64,000 nucleotides of DNA from Giardia muris (taxonomy: Eukaryota; Fornicata; Diplomonadida; Hexamitidae), in the NCBI GenBank assembly GCA_006247105.1, contig CM016928.1, forward strand, positions 1,225,659-1,289,658, given 5' to 3'. The notes under the pieces are model-generated. The model did no database searches and was not told where the DNA came from. It saw only the letters and a list, made by a program, of their open reading frames with translations. The translations under genes and the position numbers were made by a program. Positions 29,242-39,539 of this stretch are shown piece after piece. Positions within the stretch are counted from its first letter, which is position 1. Each line of letters starts with the position of its first letter.

Positions 29242-30975
29242 ATGGGGGTGAAGAACGCGAGAGTCCTCTCGTGTACGGAAGGAGATGCATCAGGCAACTG
29301 CAAGACGGGGAGCTGCCTCGACCTCGGGACACTGGGGAAGGTCTGCAAGGAGTGCGCGACCACGACCGAGGCCTCGATCGACGGGACGTGCAAGGCCCCA
29401 ACAGCCAACGATTGTACGAAGGACACAACCACTGGTGTCTGCACGGCATGTACAGGGACCTACTTCCTCTTCTACGGGGGCTGCTACAACCAGGCCAGTG
29501 GAGGCGAGGGCGCTGCTCTCTGCCAGACGGCCACCAAAGGGCAGTGCTCAGAGAGGGCTGATACTGCGACGGGCATCTTCGTGAAGGGGAGCGAGTCCAA
29601 CCCCTCAGGCCTCTACACCTGTAATGATAAGACGAACGGGGTTCCCAACTGCGCGGCCTGCACCTCCCCCGCCACCAACAAGCCCAAGTGCAATGCGTGC
29701 AGGACGGGCTTCCTCCCGGATCAGGACAAGTCAGAATGCATCCAGTCCTCCCTCCAGCACTGCCTCCTGGTGACCGATGCTGACACCTGTCACACCTGCG
29801 AGGATGGGTACTACGTCTCCAACAAGGTCTGCGTCCCCTGCTCCTCGGGCTGTAAGGTGTGCGACTCCAGCGGCTGCTCGGAGTGCCTCGAAGGATACTA
29901 CTCCACTGGCACTCCTATCACCTGCACGAAGTGTTCTGTCGAGAACTGCAGGACATGCACAGCCGATGGATGTACCGTCTGCCTCGATGGATATGCGAAG
30001 ACAGGAACGGGGACCAATACGAAGTGCATCCCGGTCGGAGGAGCGGACGTCAAGGACCCCCACTGCCCGACCGCCTCGGCTCTCGCTCTGAACGGGACCT
30101 TTGCGATCTGCAAGGAGTGTCAAACAAGCTTCGTCCCCGTGGACGGCGTCTGCCGGTCGAGTACCACTGCCCCCGCCAGCAACGTCTGCACCTCCAATGG
30201 CAACAAGTGCGCCTCCTGCAAGAACGGCTTCATGCTCTACGAGGGCGGGTGCTACTCCTCCTCCAGAGCTGCCTCCCTCGGGATCTGTGCCTCGTCCTTC
30301 CTCGTCGGAGACCAGCGGGCCTGCTCCAAGTGTAAGGCCGGGACCGTCCCGATCGATGGGGCGTGTGTCGAGGTCGGGTCGGCTCTCTCGAGGGCGAACA
30401 TCGAAGATGTCTGCAAGAAGAGTGACGACAGCCCCGTCGACGCCTCCTCGACGTCCTGCGACAAGTGCGGGACGAATGGAGGAACAAACTACTTCCTCCT
30501 CAACGGGGGCTGCTACCCCGCAGGAACAAGCAATGCGGGCTCCCTTGGGAACAAGATCTGCTCAACGGCCGCCAATGGGGCCTGCACCCGGACGGCCCAG
30601 GACAGCCCCTTCCTCCTTGAGGGGACCCAGCTTACTTCCTGCTCCTCAAAGATGTCAGGATGCGTGGCGTGCAGCGATGCCTCGACCTGCTCGAAGTGCG
30701 GGGTCGGGTATGTGGAGACGCCCTCCAGCAACGCCTGCACTCCCTGCTCCGTCGAGAACTGCGCCTCGTGCTCCGATGCCGCCACCTGCACGACCTGCCT
30801 CGACGGGTCCGCCCCCGCCGCCACCGACCCGAAGTGCAAGGCCCTCGAGGCTTCCGGCTCCAGTTCTTCCAGGCTCTCGGGGGGTGCCATTGCGGGGATC
30901 GTCATTGCCGTCCTTCTGGTCCTGGGAGGCCTCGGGGGCTTCCTCGGTTGGTGGTTCGGATGCAGGGGGAAGTGA
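29242..30975 (+). CDS. VSP cassette without signal peptide (unit p1)
   Basis: This is the first plus-strand unit, 577 aa, with ATG at 29242 (MGVKNARVLSCTEGDASGNC). It lacks the usual junction motif because it abuts the kinase fragment, which probably removed the upstream part. The KECATTTEASIDG segment is private to it. From GTCKAPTANDC onward it is nearly identical to p4 (34388) and to m3 on the other strand. It has CxxC repeats, GGCY motifs, the membrane helix and GCRGK. There is no signal peptide, so it is probably silent. Confidence 0.7.
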   Translation: MGVKNARVLSCTEGDASGNCKTGSCLDLGTLGKVCKECATTTEASIDGTCKAPTANDCTKDTTTGVCTACTGTYFLFYGGCYNQASGGEGAALCQTATKGQCSERADTATGIFVKGSESNPSGLYTCNDKTNGVPNCAACTSPATNKPKCNACRTGFLPDQDKSECIQSSLQHCLLVTDADTCHTCEDGYYVSNKVCVPCSSGCKVCDSSGCSECLEGYYSTGTPITCTKCSVENCRTCTADGCTVCLDGYAKTGTGTNTKCIPVGGADVKDPHCPTASALALNGTFAICKECQTSFVPVDGVCRSSTTAPASNVCTSNGNKCASCKNGFMLYEGGCYSSSRAASLGICASSFLVGDQRACSKCKAGTVPIDGACVEVGSALSRANIEDVCKKSDDSPVDASSTSCDKCGTNGGTNYFLLNGGCYPAGTSNAGSLGNKICSTAANGACTRTAQDSPFLLEGTQLTSCSSKMSGCVACSDASTCSKCGVGYVETPSSNACTPCSVENCASCSDAATCTTCLDGSAPAATDPKCKALEASGSSSSRLSGGAIAGIVIAVLLVLGGLGGFLGWWFGCRGK

Positions 30976-30986
30976 GTGAATGGTGA

Positions 30987-32531
30987 AGGGGGGAGGTGAA
31001 GGCTCGAGCCACGGGAGAGTGCGAGGCAAACTCAAAGTTCACCATCCCGGGGGTTGATGGAGAGTTCTGCAAGAAGTGCAGTGACACGAACCAGGCCCCG
31101 ATCAATGGGGCTTGTGCAGAGAATCCGACTAATACTGTCTCGGATGCTGAATGTGCCAATGGTGTCTGTACAAAGTGTGGAACAGGTGACTACTTCCTCT
31201 TCTATGGTGGGTGATACAGCAAGACGGGTGACGTCGGGAAGAAGCTCTGCTCAACCGTCGCCAGTGGTGCTTGTACTGCGGCGGCCACGGATGCCATCAC
31301 CTTCGTCAAGGACAGTAAGCTCTACCTCTGCAGTGACAACTCGACAGATGCAGGAGGAAAAGAGAACTGCGGTACATGCACCTATGCGGCCCCAACTACA
31401 GGAGGGGGCTCAGGTGGAAACGGAGGTTCGACCACCTCCCGTGCCGGAGAGGTCTTCACCTGCAAGTCCTGCCTTCCCGGCTTCGGCCTTCTTGCCGACA
31501 AGACCTGCAAGGCCTGCACCATCCAGAACTGCAAGACGTGCGACACGGACGAGAAGACCTGTTCGGCCTGCCTCCCCTCCTTCGGCCCGACCTACAACTC
31601 CTCCCTTGCCATCACGTCCTGCGACTCCTGTCCCAAGAACTGCACCTCCTGCACCAACCTCGGTCCGGGGCTCGTCTGCACCGAGTGTCCGACTGGTCAG
31701 GCCCCGATCGACGGGACGTGCGTGGATAAGAACGACAAGGTCTGCACCGACGTCTCCGGCACCTGCACGTCCTGCCTCAATGGATACGTCCCCTACCTCG
31801 ATGGATGCTACTCGACCTTCAAGGCCGCCGAGCTGGGCGTCTGTGCGAAGGAGAAGCAGTTCCTGGTCGGGAACACGACGGTCTGCTCCGAGTGCAAGCC
31901 GGGCTTCGTCCCGATCAACGGAGAATGCCTTCTGGTCGCCTCGACGAACGTGACGAGGGCGACCCAGATCTGCCAGAAGGAGGACGGAACCGCCCCCGAC
32001 GCGTCCTCCACGAGGTGCGGGAAGTGCCAGGACGCAGGTGGATCCAGCTTCTTCCTCCTCAACGGGGGCTGCTACAACGCCTCCACGGAGGTCGGGAAGA
32101 GCGCCTGCACCTCGGCCTCTGGTGGGGTCTGCAAGACTGTCAATACCACCTCGGGCCTCTACCTCGACAACAACGTCCTCGCCTCCTGCTCCTCGAAGGT
32201 CCCGGGGTGCGGAGCCTGCACCTCCTCGAACGGTGCCGTCACCTGCACGTCCTGCGGCTTCGGGTACTACAACGCCAACACCAATGCTTCTGCCACCCCC
32301 GACTGCAAGGCGTGCTCGATCTACCACTCGGGCTGCACGGGATGCAACACGACGGCCTGCACGACCTGCTGGGACGGGTCGTCCTTCAATGGGACCTGCC
32401 CCCCTCCCCCCTCCTCCAGCTCCTCGGGGCTCTCTGGGGGTGCCATTGCGGGGATCGTCATCGCCGTCCTTCTGGTGTTGGGAGGCCTCGGGGGCTTCCT
32501 CGGTTGGTGGTTCGGGTGCAGGGGGAAGTGA
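30987..32531 (+). pseudogene. VSP cassette with internal stop (unit p2)
   Basis: The frame follows an in-frame TGA (30984-30986) and reads KARATGECEANSKFTIPG. The junction ATG at 30980 is out of frame because of an inserted T (GGAGGTGAAGG instead of GGAGGGAAGG). At 31212-31214 the Cys codon of the first GGCY motif is TGA (TGC to TGA). Past that stop the VSP frame continues to the membrane helix and GCRGK. It has a private Gly/Ser-rich insert (TTGGGSGGNGGSTTS). It therefore has three independent defects: no signal peptide, a shifted start and a nonsense codon. p5 carries the same three. Confidence 0.9.
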
Positions 32532-32535
32532 GTGA

Positions 32536-34383
32536 ATGGTGAGGGGAGGGAAGAACGCGAGAGCCCTCTCGTGTACGGAAGGAGCCGGGACGGGGGAGTG
32601 CATAAGGATGAGGACGGATTGCACCGTCGATCATTGCACAACGTGTGTCGCTGATGAAGCCGACAAGTGCGAGACCTGCAACGACGGCTATTACGCTGAT
32701 TCCAACAAAGCATGTCAGGCCTGCTCGGCTGGTTGTAAGGCGTGCACAGCCGCCGATGCTTGCACCGCCTGCAATGAAGGCTTCTACCTCGATAGCAATA
32801 CGTGCACGGCCTGTCCAACCAATTGTGCGACCTGCACGAACGCCAACACCTGCCAGACTTGCAAGGCCGGCTTCACCCTCTCAGGGACCAGCTGCGTCCA
32901 AGGATCGGCTCCTTCTGCGTGCACCATCCAGAACTGTCAGACGTGCAACGACGACAACACGAAGTGCTTGACGTGCAACGAGAACTTCCTTCCGAAAGCT
33001 GACGGGACCTGCGTCTCCTGCACTGACACCACCAAGTGTTCTAACTGTGTCCAGGTGAGTGATGTTGACACCTGCTCCAAGTGCGCGGACGAGTACTTCC
33101 TCGACACCACATGTAAGAAGTGCAGCGCGGGTTGTAAGACGTGCACGGATGCCACTGCCACCACATGCTCCGCCTGCATGCCCGGCTACAAGCACGACAG
33201 CGGCGCCAAGACTTGCACGGCCTGTACTGACACTAATTGCAAGACGTGTGACACCGACGTCAGCACATGCACCGCCTGCAAGGAGGGCTTCGGCCTCGTC
33301 GGATCCGACACCAAGACCTGCACGGCCTGCAGCATCAAGAACTGCGGGACCTGTGACGACAACAAGGACGTCTGCACCTCCTGTCTGGACGGGTTCGGGC
33401 CCGTCTACGACTCATCCCTCGTCATCACGAACTGCACCTCCTGCCCCGCGGACTGCACCGACTGCGCCGACCAGGGCTTCTCGACCATCTGCGAGAAGTG
33501 CGGAACGGGGAAGGTCCCCATCGACGGGAACTGCTCCACGAACTCGAACGTCTGCACGGCCCCAACGACCCCAGACGGGACCTGCTCGTCCTGCAAGAAC
33601 GGGTTCCTCTTCTACCAGGGCGGGTGTCTCTCCCCCCAGAAGGCGGCGGACCTCAAGGTCTGTGCCCTGGGAAGCCAGCTCCTCGTCGGGAACACGACCG
33701 TCTGTACCGAGTGCAAGGGGGGCTTCGTCCCGATCGACGGGGAGTGTCTTCCGATCAAGCAGATCAACAATGGGACGACGAGGGCAGGTCAGGACATCTG
33801 CCTCGACGAGAAGGGGAACAAGGTCTCGGACACCGCCACGAAGTGCGGGGCCTGCATCAATACGACAGTCAACACCAACAACTACTTCCTCTTCAACGGG
33901 GGCTGCTACCCCATCCCGGCCTCGACTTCGACCACCGGGACCTCGGTCGGGAGTAAGCTGTGCTCAGCGGCCTCCAACGGGAAGTGCACCGCCGCCCCGA
34001 CCAGCGGGGGCCCCTTCCTCGTGGACGCGAACGGGACCTTCACCCCCTGTCCGGCCGGCTGTGGGGCCTGCTCCTCCTCGAACGGAACCACCACCTGCAC
34101 GTCCTGCGGCTTCGGGTACTACAACGCCAACACCAATGCTTCTGCCACCCCCGACTGCAAGGCGTGCTCGATCTACCACTCGGGCTGCACGGGATGCAAC
34201 ACGACGGCCTGCACGACCTGCTGGGACGGGTCGTCCTTCAATGGGACCTGCCCCCCTCCCCCCTCCTCCAGCTCCTCGGGGCTCTCTGGGGGTGCCATTG
34301 CGGGGATCGTCATCGCCGTCCTTCTGGTGTTGGGAGGCCTCGGGGGCTTCCTCGGTTGGTGGTTCGGGTGCAGGGGGAAGTGA
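32536..34383 (+). CDS. VSP cassette without signal peptide (unit p3)
   Basis: This unit has 615 aa with the junction ATG in frame (MVRGGKNARALSCTEGAGTGEC), 4 bp after the previous stop. It is the same cassette type as p6 and p7. Local differences are KQINNGTTRAGQDIC (p6/p7 have KQINTGTTRAGQNIC) and GCGACSSSNGTTTC near the C-terminus, where p6 has GACTSSNGAVTC and p7 GVCTSSNGATTC. CxxC repeats, GGCY, the membrane helix and GCRGK are intact. There is no signal peptide. Confidence 0.75.
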   Translation: MVRGGKNARALSCTEGAGTGECIRMRTDCTVDHCTTCVADEADKCETCNDGYYADSNKACQACSAGCKACTAADACTACNEGFYLDSNTCTACPTNCATCTNANTCQTCKAGFTLSGTSCVQGSAPSACTIQNCQTCNDDNTKCLTCNENFLPKADGTCVSCTDTTKCSNCVQVSDVDTCSKCADEYFLDTTCKKCSAGCKTCTDATATTCSACMPGYKHDSGAKTCTACTDTNCKTCDTDVSTCTACKEGFGLVGSDTKTCTACSIKNCGTCDDNKDVCTSCLDGFGPVYDSSLVITNCTSCPADCTDCADQGFSTICEKCGTGKVPIDGNCSTNSNVCTAPTTPDGTCSSCKNGFLFYQGGCLSPQKAADLKVCALGSQLLVGNTTVCTECKGGFVPIDGECLPIKQINNGTTRAGQDICLDEKGNKVSDTATKCGACINTTVNTNNYFLFNGGCYPIPASTSTTGTSVGSKLCSAASNGKCTAAPTSGGPFLVDANGTFTPCPAGCGACSSSNGTTTCTSCGFGYYNANTNASATPDCKACSIYHSGCTGCNTTACTTCWDGSSFNGTCPPPPSSSSSGLSGGAIAGIVIAVLLVLGGLGGFLGWWFGCRGK

Positions 34384-34387
34384 GTGA

Positions 34388-36127
34388 ATGGTGAGGGGAG
34401 GGAAGAACGCGAGAGTCCTCTCGTGTACGGAAGGAGAGACATCAGGCGACTGCAAGACGGGGAGCTGCCTCGACCTCGGGACGCTGGGGAAGGTCTGCAA
34501 GGAGTGCAGTGACACGAACCAGGCCTCGATCGACGGGACGTGCAAGGCCCCAACAGCCAACGATTGTACGAAGGACACAACCACTGGTGTCTGCACGGCA
34601 TGTACAGGGACCTACTTCCTCTTCTACGGGGGCTGCTACAACCAGGCCAGTGGAGGCGAGGGCGCTGCTCTCTGCCAGACGGCCACCAAAGGGCAGTGCT
34701 CAGAGAGGGCTGATACTGCGACGGGCATCTTCGTGAAGGGGAGCGAGTCCAACCCCTCAGGCCTCTACACCTGTAATGATAAGACGAACGGGGTTCCCAA
34801 CTGCGCGGCCTGCACCTCCCCCGCCACCAACAAGCCCAAGTGCAATGCGTGCAGGACGGGCTTCCTCCCGGATCAGGACAAGTCAGAATGCATCCAGTCC
34901 TCCCTCCAGCACTGCCTCCTGGTGACCGATGCTGACACCTGTCACACCTGCGAGGATGGGTACTACGTCTCCAACAAGGTCTGCGTCCCCTGCTCCTCGG
35001 GCTGTAAGGTGTGCGACTCCAGCGGCTGCTCGGAGTGCCTCGAAGGATACTACTCCACTGGCACTCCTATCACCTGCACGAAGTGTTCTGTCGAGAACTG
35101 CAGGACATGCACAGCCGATGGATGTACCGTCTGCCTCGATGGATATGCGAAGACAGGAACGGGGACCAATACGAAGTGCATCCCGGTCGGAGGAGCGGAC
35201 GTCAAGGACCCCCACTGCCCGACCGCCTCGGCTCTCGCTCTGAACGGGACCTTTGCGATCTGCAAGGAGTGTCAAACAAGCTTCGTCCCCGTGGACGGCG
35301 TCTGCCGGTCGAGTACCACTGCCCCCGCCAGCAACGTCTGCACCTCCAATGGCAACAAGTGCGCCTCCTGCAAGAACGGCTTCATGCTCTACGAGGGCGG
35401 GTGCTACTCCTCCTCCAGAGCTGCCTCCCTCGGGATCTGTGCCTCGTCCTTCCTCGTCGGAGACCAGCGGGCCTGCTCCAAGTGTAAGGCCGGGACCGTC
35501 CCGATCGATGGGGCGTGTGTCGAGGTCGGGTCGGCTCTCTCGAGGGCGAACATCGAAGATGTCTGCAAGAAGAGTGACGACAGCCCCGTCGACGCCTCCT
35601 CGACGTCCTGCGACAAGTGCGGGACGAATGGAGGAACAAACTACTTCCTCCTCAACGGGGGCTGCTACCCCGCAGGAACAAGCAATGCGGGCTCCCTTGG
35701 GAACAAGATCTGCTCAACGGCCGCCAATGGGGCCTGCACCCGGACGGCCCAGGACAGCCCCTTCCTCCTTGAGGGGACCCAGCTTACTTCCTGCTCCTCA
35801 AAGATGTCAGGATGCGTGGCGTGCAGCGATGCCTCGACCTGCTCGAAGTGCGGGGTCGGGTATGTGGAGACGCCCTCCAGCAACGCCTGCACTCCCTGCT
35901 CCGTCGAGAACTGCGCCTCGTGCTCCGATGCCGCCACCTGCACGACCTGCCTCGACGGGTCCGCCCCCGCCGCCACCGACCCGAAGTGCAAGGCCCTCGA
36001 GGCTTCCGGCTCCAGTTCTTCCAGGCTCTCGGGGGGTGCCATTGCGGGGATCGTCATTGCCGTCCTTCTGGTCCTGGGAGGCCTCGGGGGCTTCCTCGGT
36101 TGGTGGTTCGGATGCAGGGGGAAGTGA
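34388..36127 (+). CDS. VSP cassette without signal peptide (unit p4)
   Basis: This unit has 579 aa with ATG in frame in the ATGGTGAGGGGAGGG form. The N-terminal block ETSGDCKTGSCLDLG is shared with m3, m6, m7 and p8; the remainder equals p1 and m3. It has a full ectodomain, membrane helix and GCRGK but no signal peptide. It is the duplicate of p1 within the 5.15-kb repeat and keeps the intact junction that p1 lost. Confidence 0.75.
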   Translation: MVRGGKNARVLSCTEGETSGDCKTGSCLDLGTLGKVCKECSDTNQASIDGTCKAPTANDCTKDTTTGVCTACTGTYFLFYGGCYNQASGGEGAALCQTATKGQCSERADTATGIFVKGSESNPSGLYTCNDKTNGVPNCAACTSPATNKPKCNACRTGFLPDQDKSECIQSSLQHCLLVTDADTCHTCEDGYYVSNKVCVPCSSGCKVCDSSGCSECLEGYYSTGTPITCTKCSVENCRTCTADGCTVCLDGYAKTGTGTNTKCIPVGGADVKDPHCPTASALALNGTFAICKECQTSFVPVDGVCRSSTTAPASNVCTSNGNKCASCKNGFMLYEGGCYSSSRAASLGICASSFLVGDQRACSKCKAGTVPIDGACVEVGSALSRANIEDVCKKSDDSPVDASSTSCDKCGTNGGTNYFLLNGGCYPAGTSNAGSLGNKICSTAANGACTRTAQDSPFLLEGTQLTSCSSKMSGCVACSDASTCSKCGVGYVETPSSNACTPCSVENCASCSDAATCTTCLDGSAPAATDPKCKALEASGSSSSRLSGGAIAGIVIAVLLVLGGLGGFLGWWFGCRGK

Positions 36128-36138
36128 GTGAATGGTGA

Positions 36139-37683
36139 AGGGGGGAGGTGAAGGCTCGAGCCACGGGAGAGTGCGAGGCAAACTCAAAGTTCACCATCCC
36201 GGGGGTTGATGGAGAGTTCTGCAAGAAGTGCAGTGACACGAACCAGGCCCCGATCAATGGGGCTTGTGCAGAGAATCCGACTAATACTGTCTCGGATGCT
36301 GAATGTGCCAATGGTGTCTGTACAAAGTGTGGAACAGGTGACTACTTCCTCTTCTATGGTGGGTGATACAGCAAGACGGGTGACGTCGGGAAGAAGCTCT
36401 GCTCAACCGTCGCCAGTGGTGCTTGTACTGCGGCGGCCACGGATGCCATCACCTTCGTCAAGGACAGTAAGCTCTACCTCTGCAGTGACAACTCGACAGA
36501 TGCAGGAGGAAAAGAGAACTGCGGTACATGCACCTATGCGGCCCCAACTACAGGAGGGGGCTCAGGTGGAAACGGAGGTTCGACCACCTCCCGTGCCGGA
36601 GAGGTCTTCACCTGCAAGTCCTGCCTTCCCGGCTTCGGCCTTCTTGCCGACAAGACCTGCAAGGCCTGCACCATCCAGAACTGCAAGACGTGCGACACGG
36701 ACGAGAAGACCTGTTCGGCCTGCCTCCCCTCCTTCGGCCCGACCTACAACTCCTCCCTTGCCATCACGTCCTGCGACTCCTGTCCCAAGAACTGCACCTC
36801 CTGCACCAACCTCGGTCCGGGGCTCGTCTGCACCGAGTGTCCGACTGGTCAGGCCCCGATCGACGGGACGTGCGTGGATAAGAACGACAAGGTCTGCACC
36901 GACGTCTCCGGCACCTGCACGTCCTGCCTCAATGGATACGTCCCCTACCTCGATGGATGCTACTCGACCTTCAAGGCCGCCGAGCTGGGCGTCTGTGCGA
37001 AGGAGAAGCAGTTCCTGGTCGGGAACACGACGGTCTGCTCCGAGTGCAAGCCGGGCTTCGTCCCGATCAACGGAGAATGCCTTCTGGTCGCCTCGACGAA
37101 CGTGACGAGGGCGACCCAGATCTGCCAGAAGGAGGACGGAACCGCCCCCGACGCGTCCTCCACGAGGTGCGGGAAGTGCCAGGACGCAGGTGGATCCAGC
37201 TTCTTCCTCCTCAACGGGGGCTGCTACAACGCCTCCACGGAGGTCGGGAAGAGCGCCTGCACCTCGGCCTCTGGTGGGGTCTGCAAGACTGTCAATACCA
37301 CCTCGGGCCTCTACCTCGACAACAACGTCCTCGCCTCCTGCTCCTCGAAGGTCCCGGGGTGCGGAGCCTGCACCTCCTCGAACGGTGCCGTCACCTGCAC
37401 GTCCTGCGGCTTCGGGTACTACAACGCCAACACCAATGCTTCTGCCACCCCCGACTGCAAGGCGTGCTCGATCTACCACTCGGGCTGCACGGGATGCAAC
37501 ACGACGGCCTGCACGACCTGCTGGGACGGGTCGTCCTTCAATGGGACCTGCCCCCCTCCCCCCTCCTCCAGCTCCTCGGGGCTCTCTGGGGGTGCCATTG
37601 CGGGGATCGTCATTGCCGTCCTTCTGGTGTTGGGAGGCCTCGGGGGCTTCCTCGGTTGGTGGTTCGGGTGCAGGGGGAAGTGA
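36139..37683 (+). pseudogene. VSP cassette with internal stop (unit p5), copy of p2
   Basis: It repeats p2 at a distance of 5152 bp with the same out-of-frame junction ATG, the same inserted T and the same TGA at the GGCY cysteine (36364-36366). A silent difference is visible near the membrane helix (GTCATTGCC here, GTCATCGCC in p2). The shared nonsense codon shows that the mutation came before the duplication. Confidence 0.9.
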
Positions 37684-37687
37684 GTGA

Positions 37688-39535
37688 ATGGTGAGGGGAG
37701 GGAAGAACGCGAGAGCCCTCTCGTGTACGGAAGGAGCCGGGACGGGGGAGTGCATAAGGATGAGGACGGATTGCACCGTCGATCATTGCACAACGTGTGT
37801 CGCTGATGAAGCCGACAAGTGCGAGACCTGCAACGACGGCTATTACGCTGATTCCAACAAAGCATGTCAGGCCTGCTCGGCTGGTTGTAAGGCGTGCACA
37901 GCCGCCGATGCTTGCACCGCCTGCAATGAAGGCTTCTACCTCGATAGCAATACGTGCACGGCCTGTCCAACCAATTGTGCGACCTGCACGAACGCCAACA
38001 CCTGCCAGACTTGCAAGGCCGGCTTCACCCTCTCAGGGACCAGCTGCGTCCAAGGATCGGCTCCTTCTGCGTGCACCATCCAGAACTGTCAGACGTGCAA
38101 CGACGACAACACGAAGTGCTTGACGTGCAACGAGAACTTCCTTCCGAAAGCTGACGGGACCTGCGTCTCCTGCACTGACACCACCAAGTGTTCTAACTGT
38201 GTCCAGGTGAGTGATGTTGACACCTGCTCCAAGTGCGCGGACGAGTACTTCCTCGACACCACATGTAAGAAGTGCAGCGCGGGTTGTAAGACGTGCACGG
38301 ATGCCACTGCCACCACATGCTCCGCCTGCATGCCCGGCTACAAGCACGACAGCGGCGCCAAGACTTGCACGGCCTGTACTGACACTAATTGCAAGACGTG
38401 TGACACCGACGTCAGCACATGCACCGCCTGCAAGGAGGGCTTCGGCCTCGTCGGATCCGACACCAAGACCTGCACGGCCTGCAGCATCAAGAACTGCGGG
38501 ACCTGTGACGACAACAAGGACGTCTGCACCTCCTGTCTGGACGGGTTCGGGCCCGTCTACGACTCATCCCTCGTCATCACGAACTGCACCTCCTGCCCCG
38601 CGGACTGCACCGACTGCGCCGACCAGGGCTTCTCGACCATCTGCGAGAAGTGCGGAACGGGGAAGGTCCCCATCGACGGGAACTGCTCCACGAACTCGAA
38701 CGTCTGCACGGCCCCAACGACCCCAGACGGGACCTGCTCGTCCTGCAAGAACGGGTTCCTCTTCTACCAGGGCGGGTGTCTCTCCCCCCAGAAGGCGGCG
38801 GACCTCAAGGTCTGTGCCCTGGGAAGCCAGCTCCTCGTCGGGAACACGACCGTCTGTACCGAGTGCAAGGGGGGCTTCGTCCCGATCGACGGGGAGTGTC
38901 TTCCGATCAAGCAGATCAACACGGGGACGACGAGGGCAGGTCAGAACATCTGCCTCGACGAGAAGGGGAACAAGGTCTCGGACACCGCCACGAAGTGCGG
39001 GGCCTGCATCAATACGACAGTCAACACCAACAACTACTTCCTCTTCAACGGGGGCTGCTACCCCATCCCGGCCTCGACTTCGACCACCGGGACCTCGGTC
39101 GGGAGTAAGCTGTGCTCAGCGGCCTCCAACGGGAAGTGCACCGCCGCCCCGACCAGCGGGGGCCCCTTCCTCGTGGACGCGAACGGGACCTTCACCCCCT
39201 GTCCGGCCGGCTGTGGGGCCTGCACCTCCTCGAACGGTGCCGTCACCTGCACGTCCTGCGGCTTCGGGTACTACAACGCCAACACCAATGCTTCTGCCAC
39301 CCCCGACTGCAAGGCGTGCTCGATCTACCACTCGGGCTGCACGGGATGCAACACGACGGCCTGCACGACCTGCTGGGACGGGTCGTCCTTCAATGGGACC
39401 TGCCCCCCTCCCCCCTCCTCCAGCTCCTCGGGGCTCTCTGGGGGTGCCATTGCGGGGATCGTCATTGCCGTCCTTCTGGTGTTGGGAGGCCTCGGGGGCT
39501 TCCTCGGTTGGTGGTTCGGGTGCAGGGGGAAGTGA
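37688..39535 (+). CDS. VSP cassette without signal peptide (unit p6)
   Basis: This unit has 615 aa, ATG in frame, and is the same cassette as p3 and p7. It carries KQINTGTTRAGQNIC like p7, but its C-terminal GACTSSNGAVTC block matches m2, p2 and p5 rather than p3 or p7, which is a mosaic signature. There is no signal peptide; the membrane helix and GCRGK are intact. Confidence 0.75.
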   Translation: MVRGGKNARALSCTEGAGTGECIRMRTDCTVDHCTTCVADEADKCETCNDGYYADSNKACQACSAGCKACTAADACTACNEGFYLDSNTCTACPTNCATCTNANTCQTCKAGFTLSGTSCVQGSAPSACTIQNCQTCNDDNTKCLTCNENFLPKADGTCVSCTDTTKCSNCVQVSDVDTCSKCADEYFLDTTCKKCSAGCKTCTDATATTCSACMPGYKHDSGAKTCTACTDTNCKTCDTDVSTCTACKEGFGLVGSDTKTCTACSIKNCGTCDDNKDVCTSCLDGFGPVYDSSLVITNCTSCPADCTDCADQGFSTICEKCGTGKVPIDGNCSTNSNVCTAPTTPDGTCSSCKNGFLFYQGGCLSPQKAADLKVCALGSQLLVGNTTVCTECKGGFVPIDGECLPIKQINTGTTRAGQNICLDEKGNKVSDTATKCGACINTTVNTNNYFLFNGGCYPIPASTSTTGTSVGSKLCSAASNGKCTAAPTSGGPFLVDANGTFTPCPAGCGACTSSNGAVTCTSCGFGYYNANTNASATPDCKACSIYHSGCTGCNTTACTTCWDGSSFNGTCPPPPSSSSSGLSGGAIAGIVIAVLLVLGGLGGFLGWWFGCRGK

Positions 39536-39539
39536 GTGA

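Larger units (their letters stand above)
29242..39539. repeat. 5.15-kb tandem duplication of three VSP cassettes (p1-p3 / p4-p6)
   Basis: Units p1, p2 and p3 (29242-34387) recur in order as p4, p5 and p6 (34388-39539) at an offset of 5152 bp. The shared nonsense codon in p2 and p5 anchors the register. The first copy is 6 bp shorter at its left end, where it meets the kinase fragment. A further 1852-bp copy (p7) follows p6. Confidence 0.9.
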
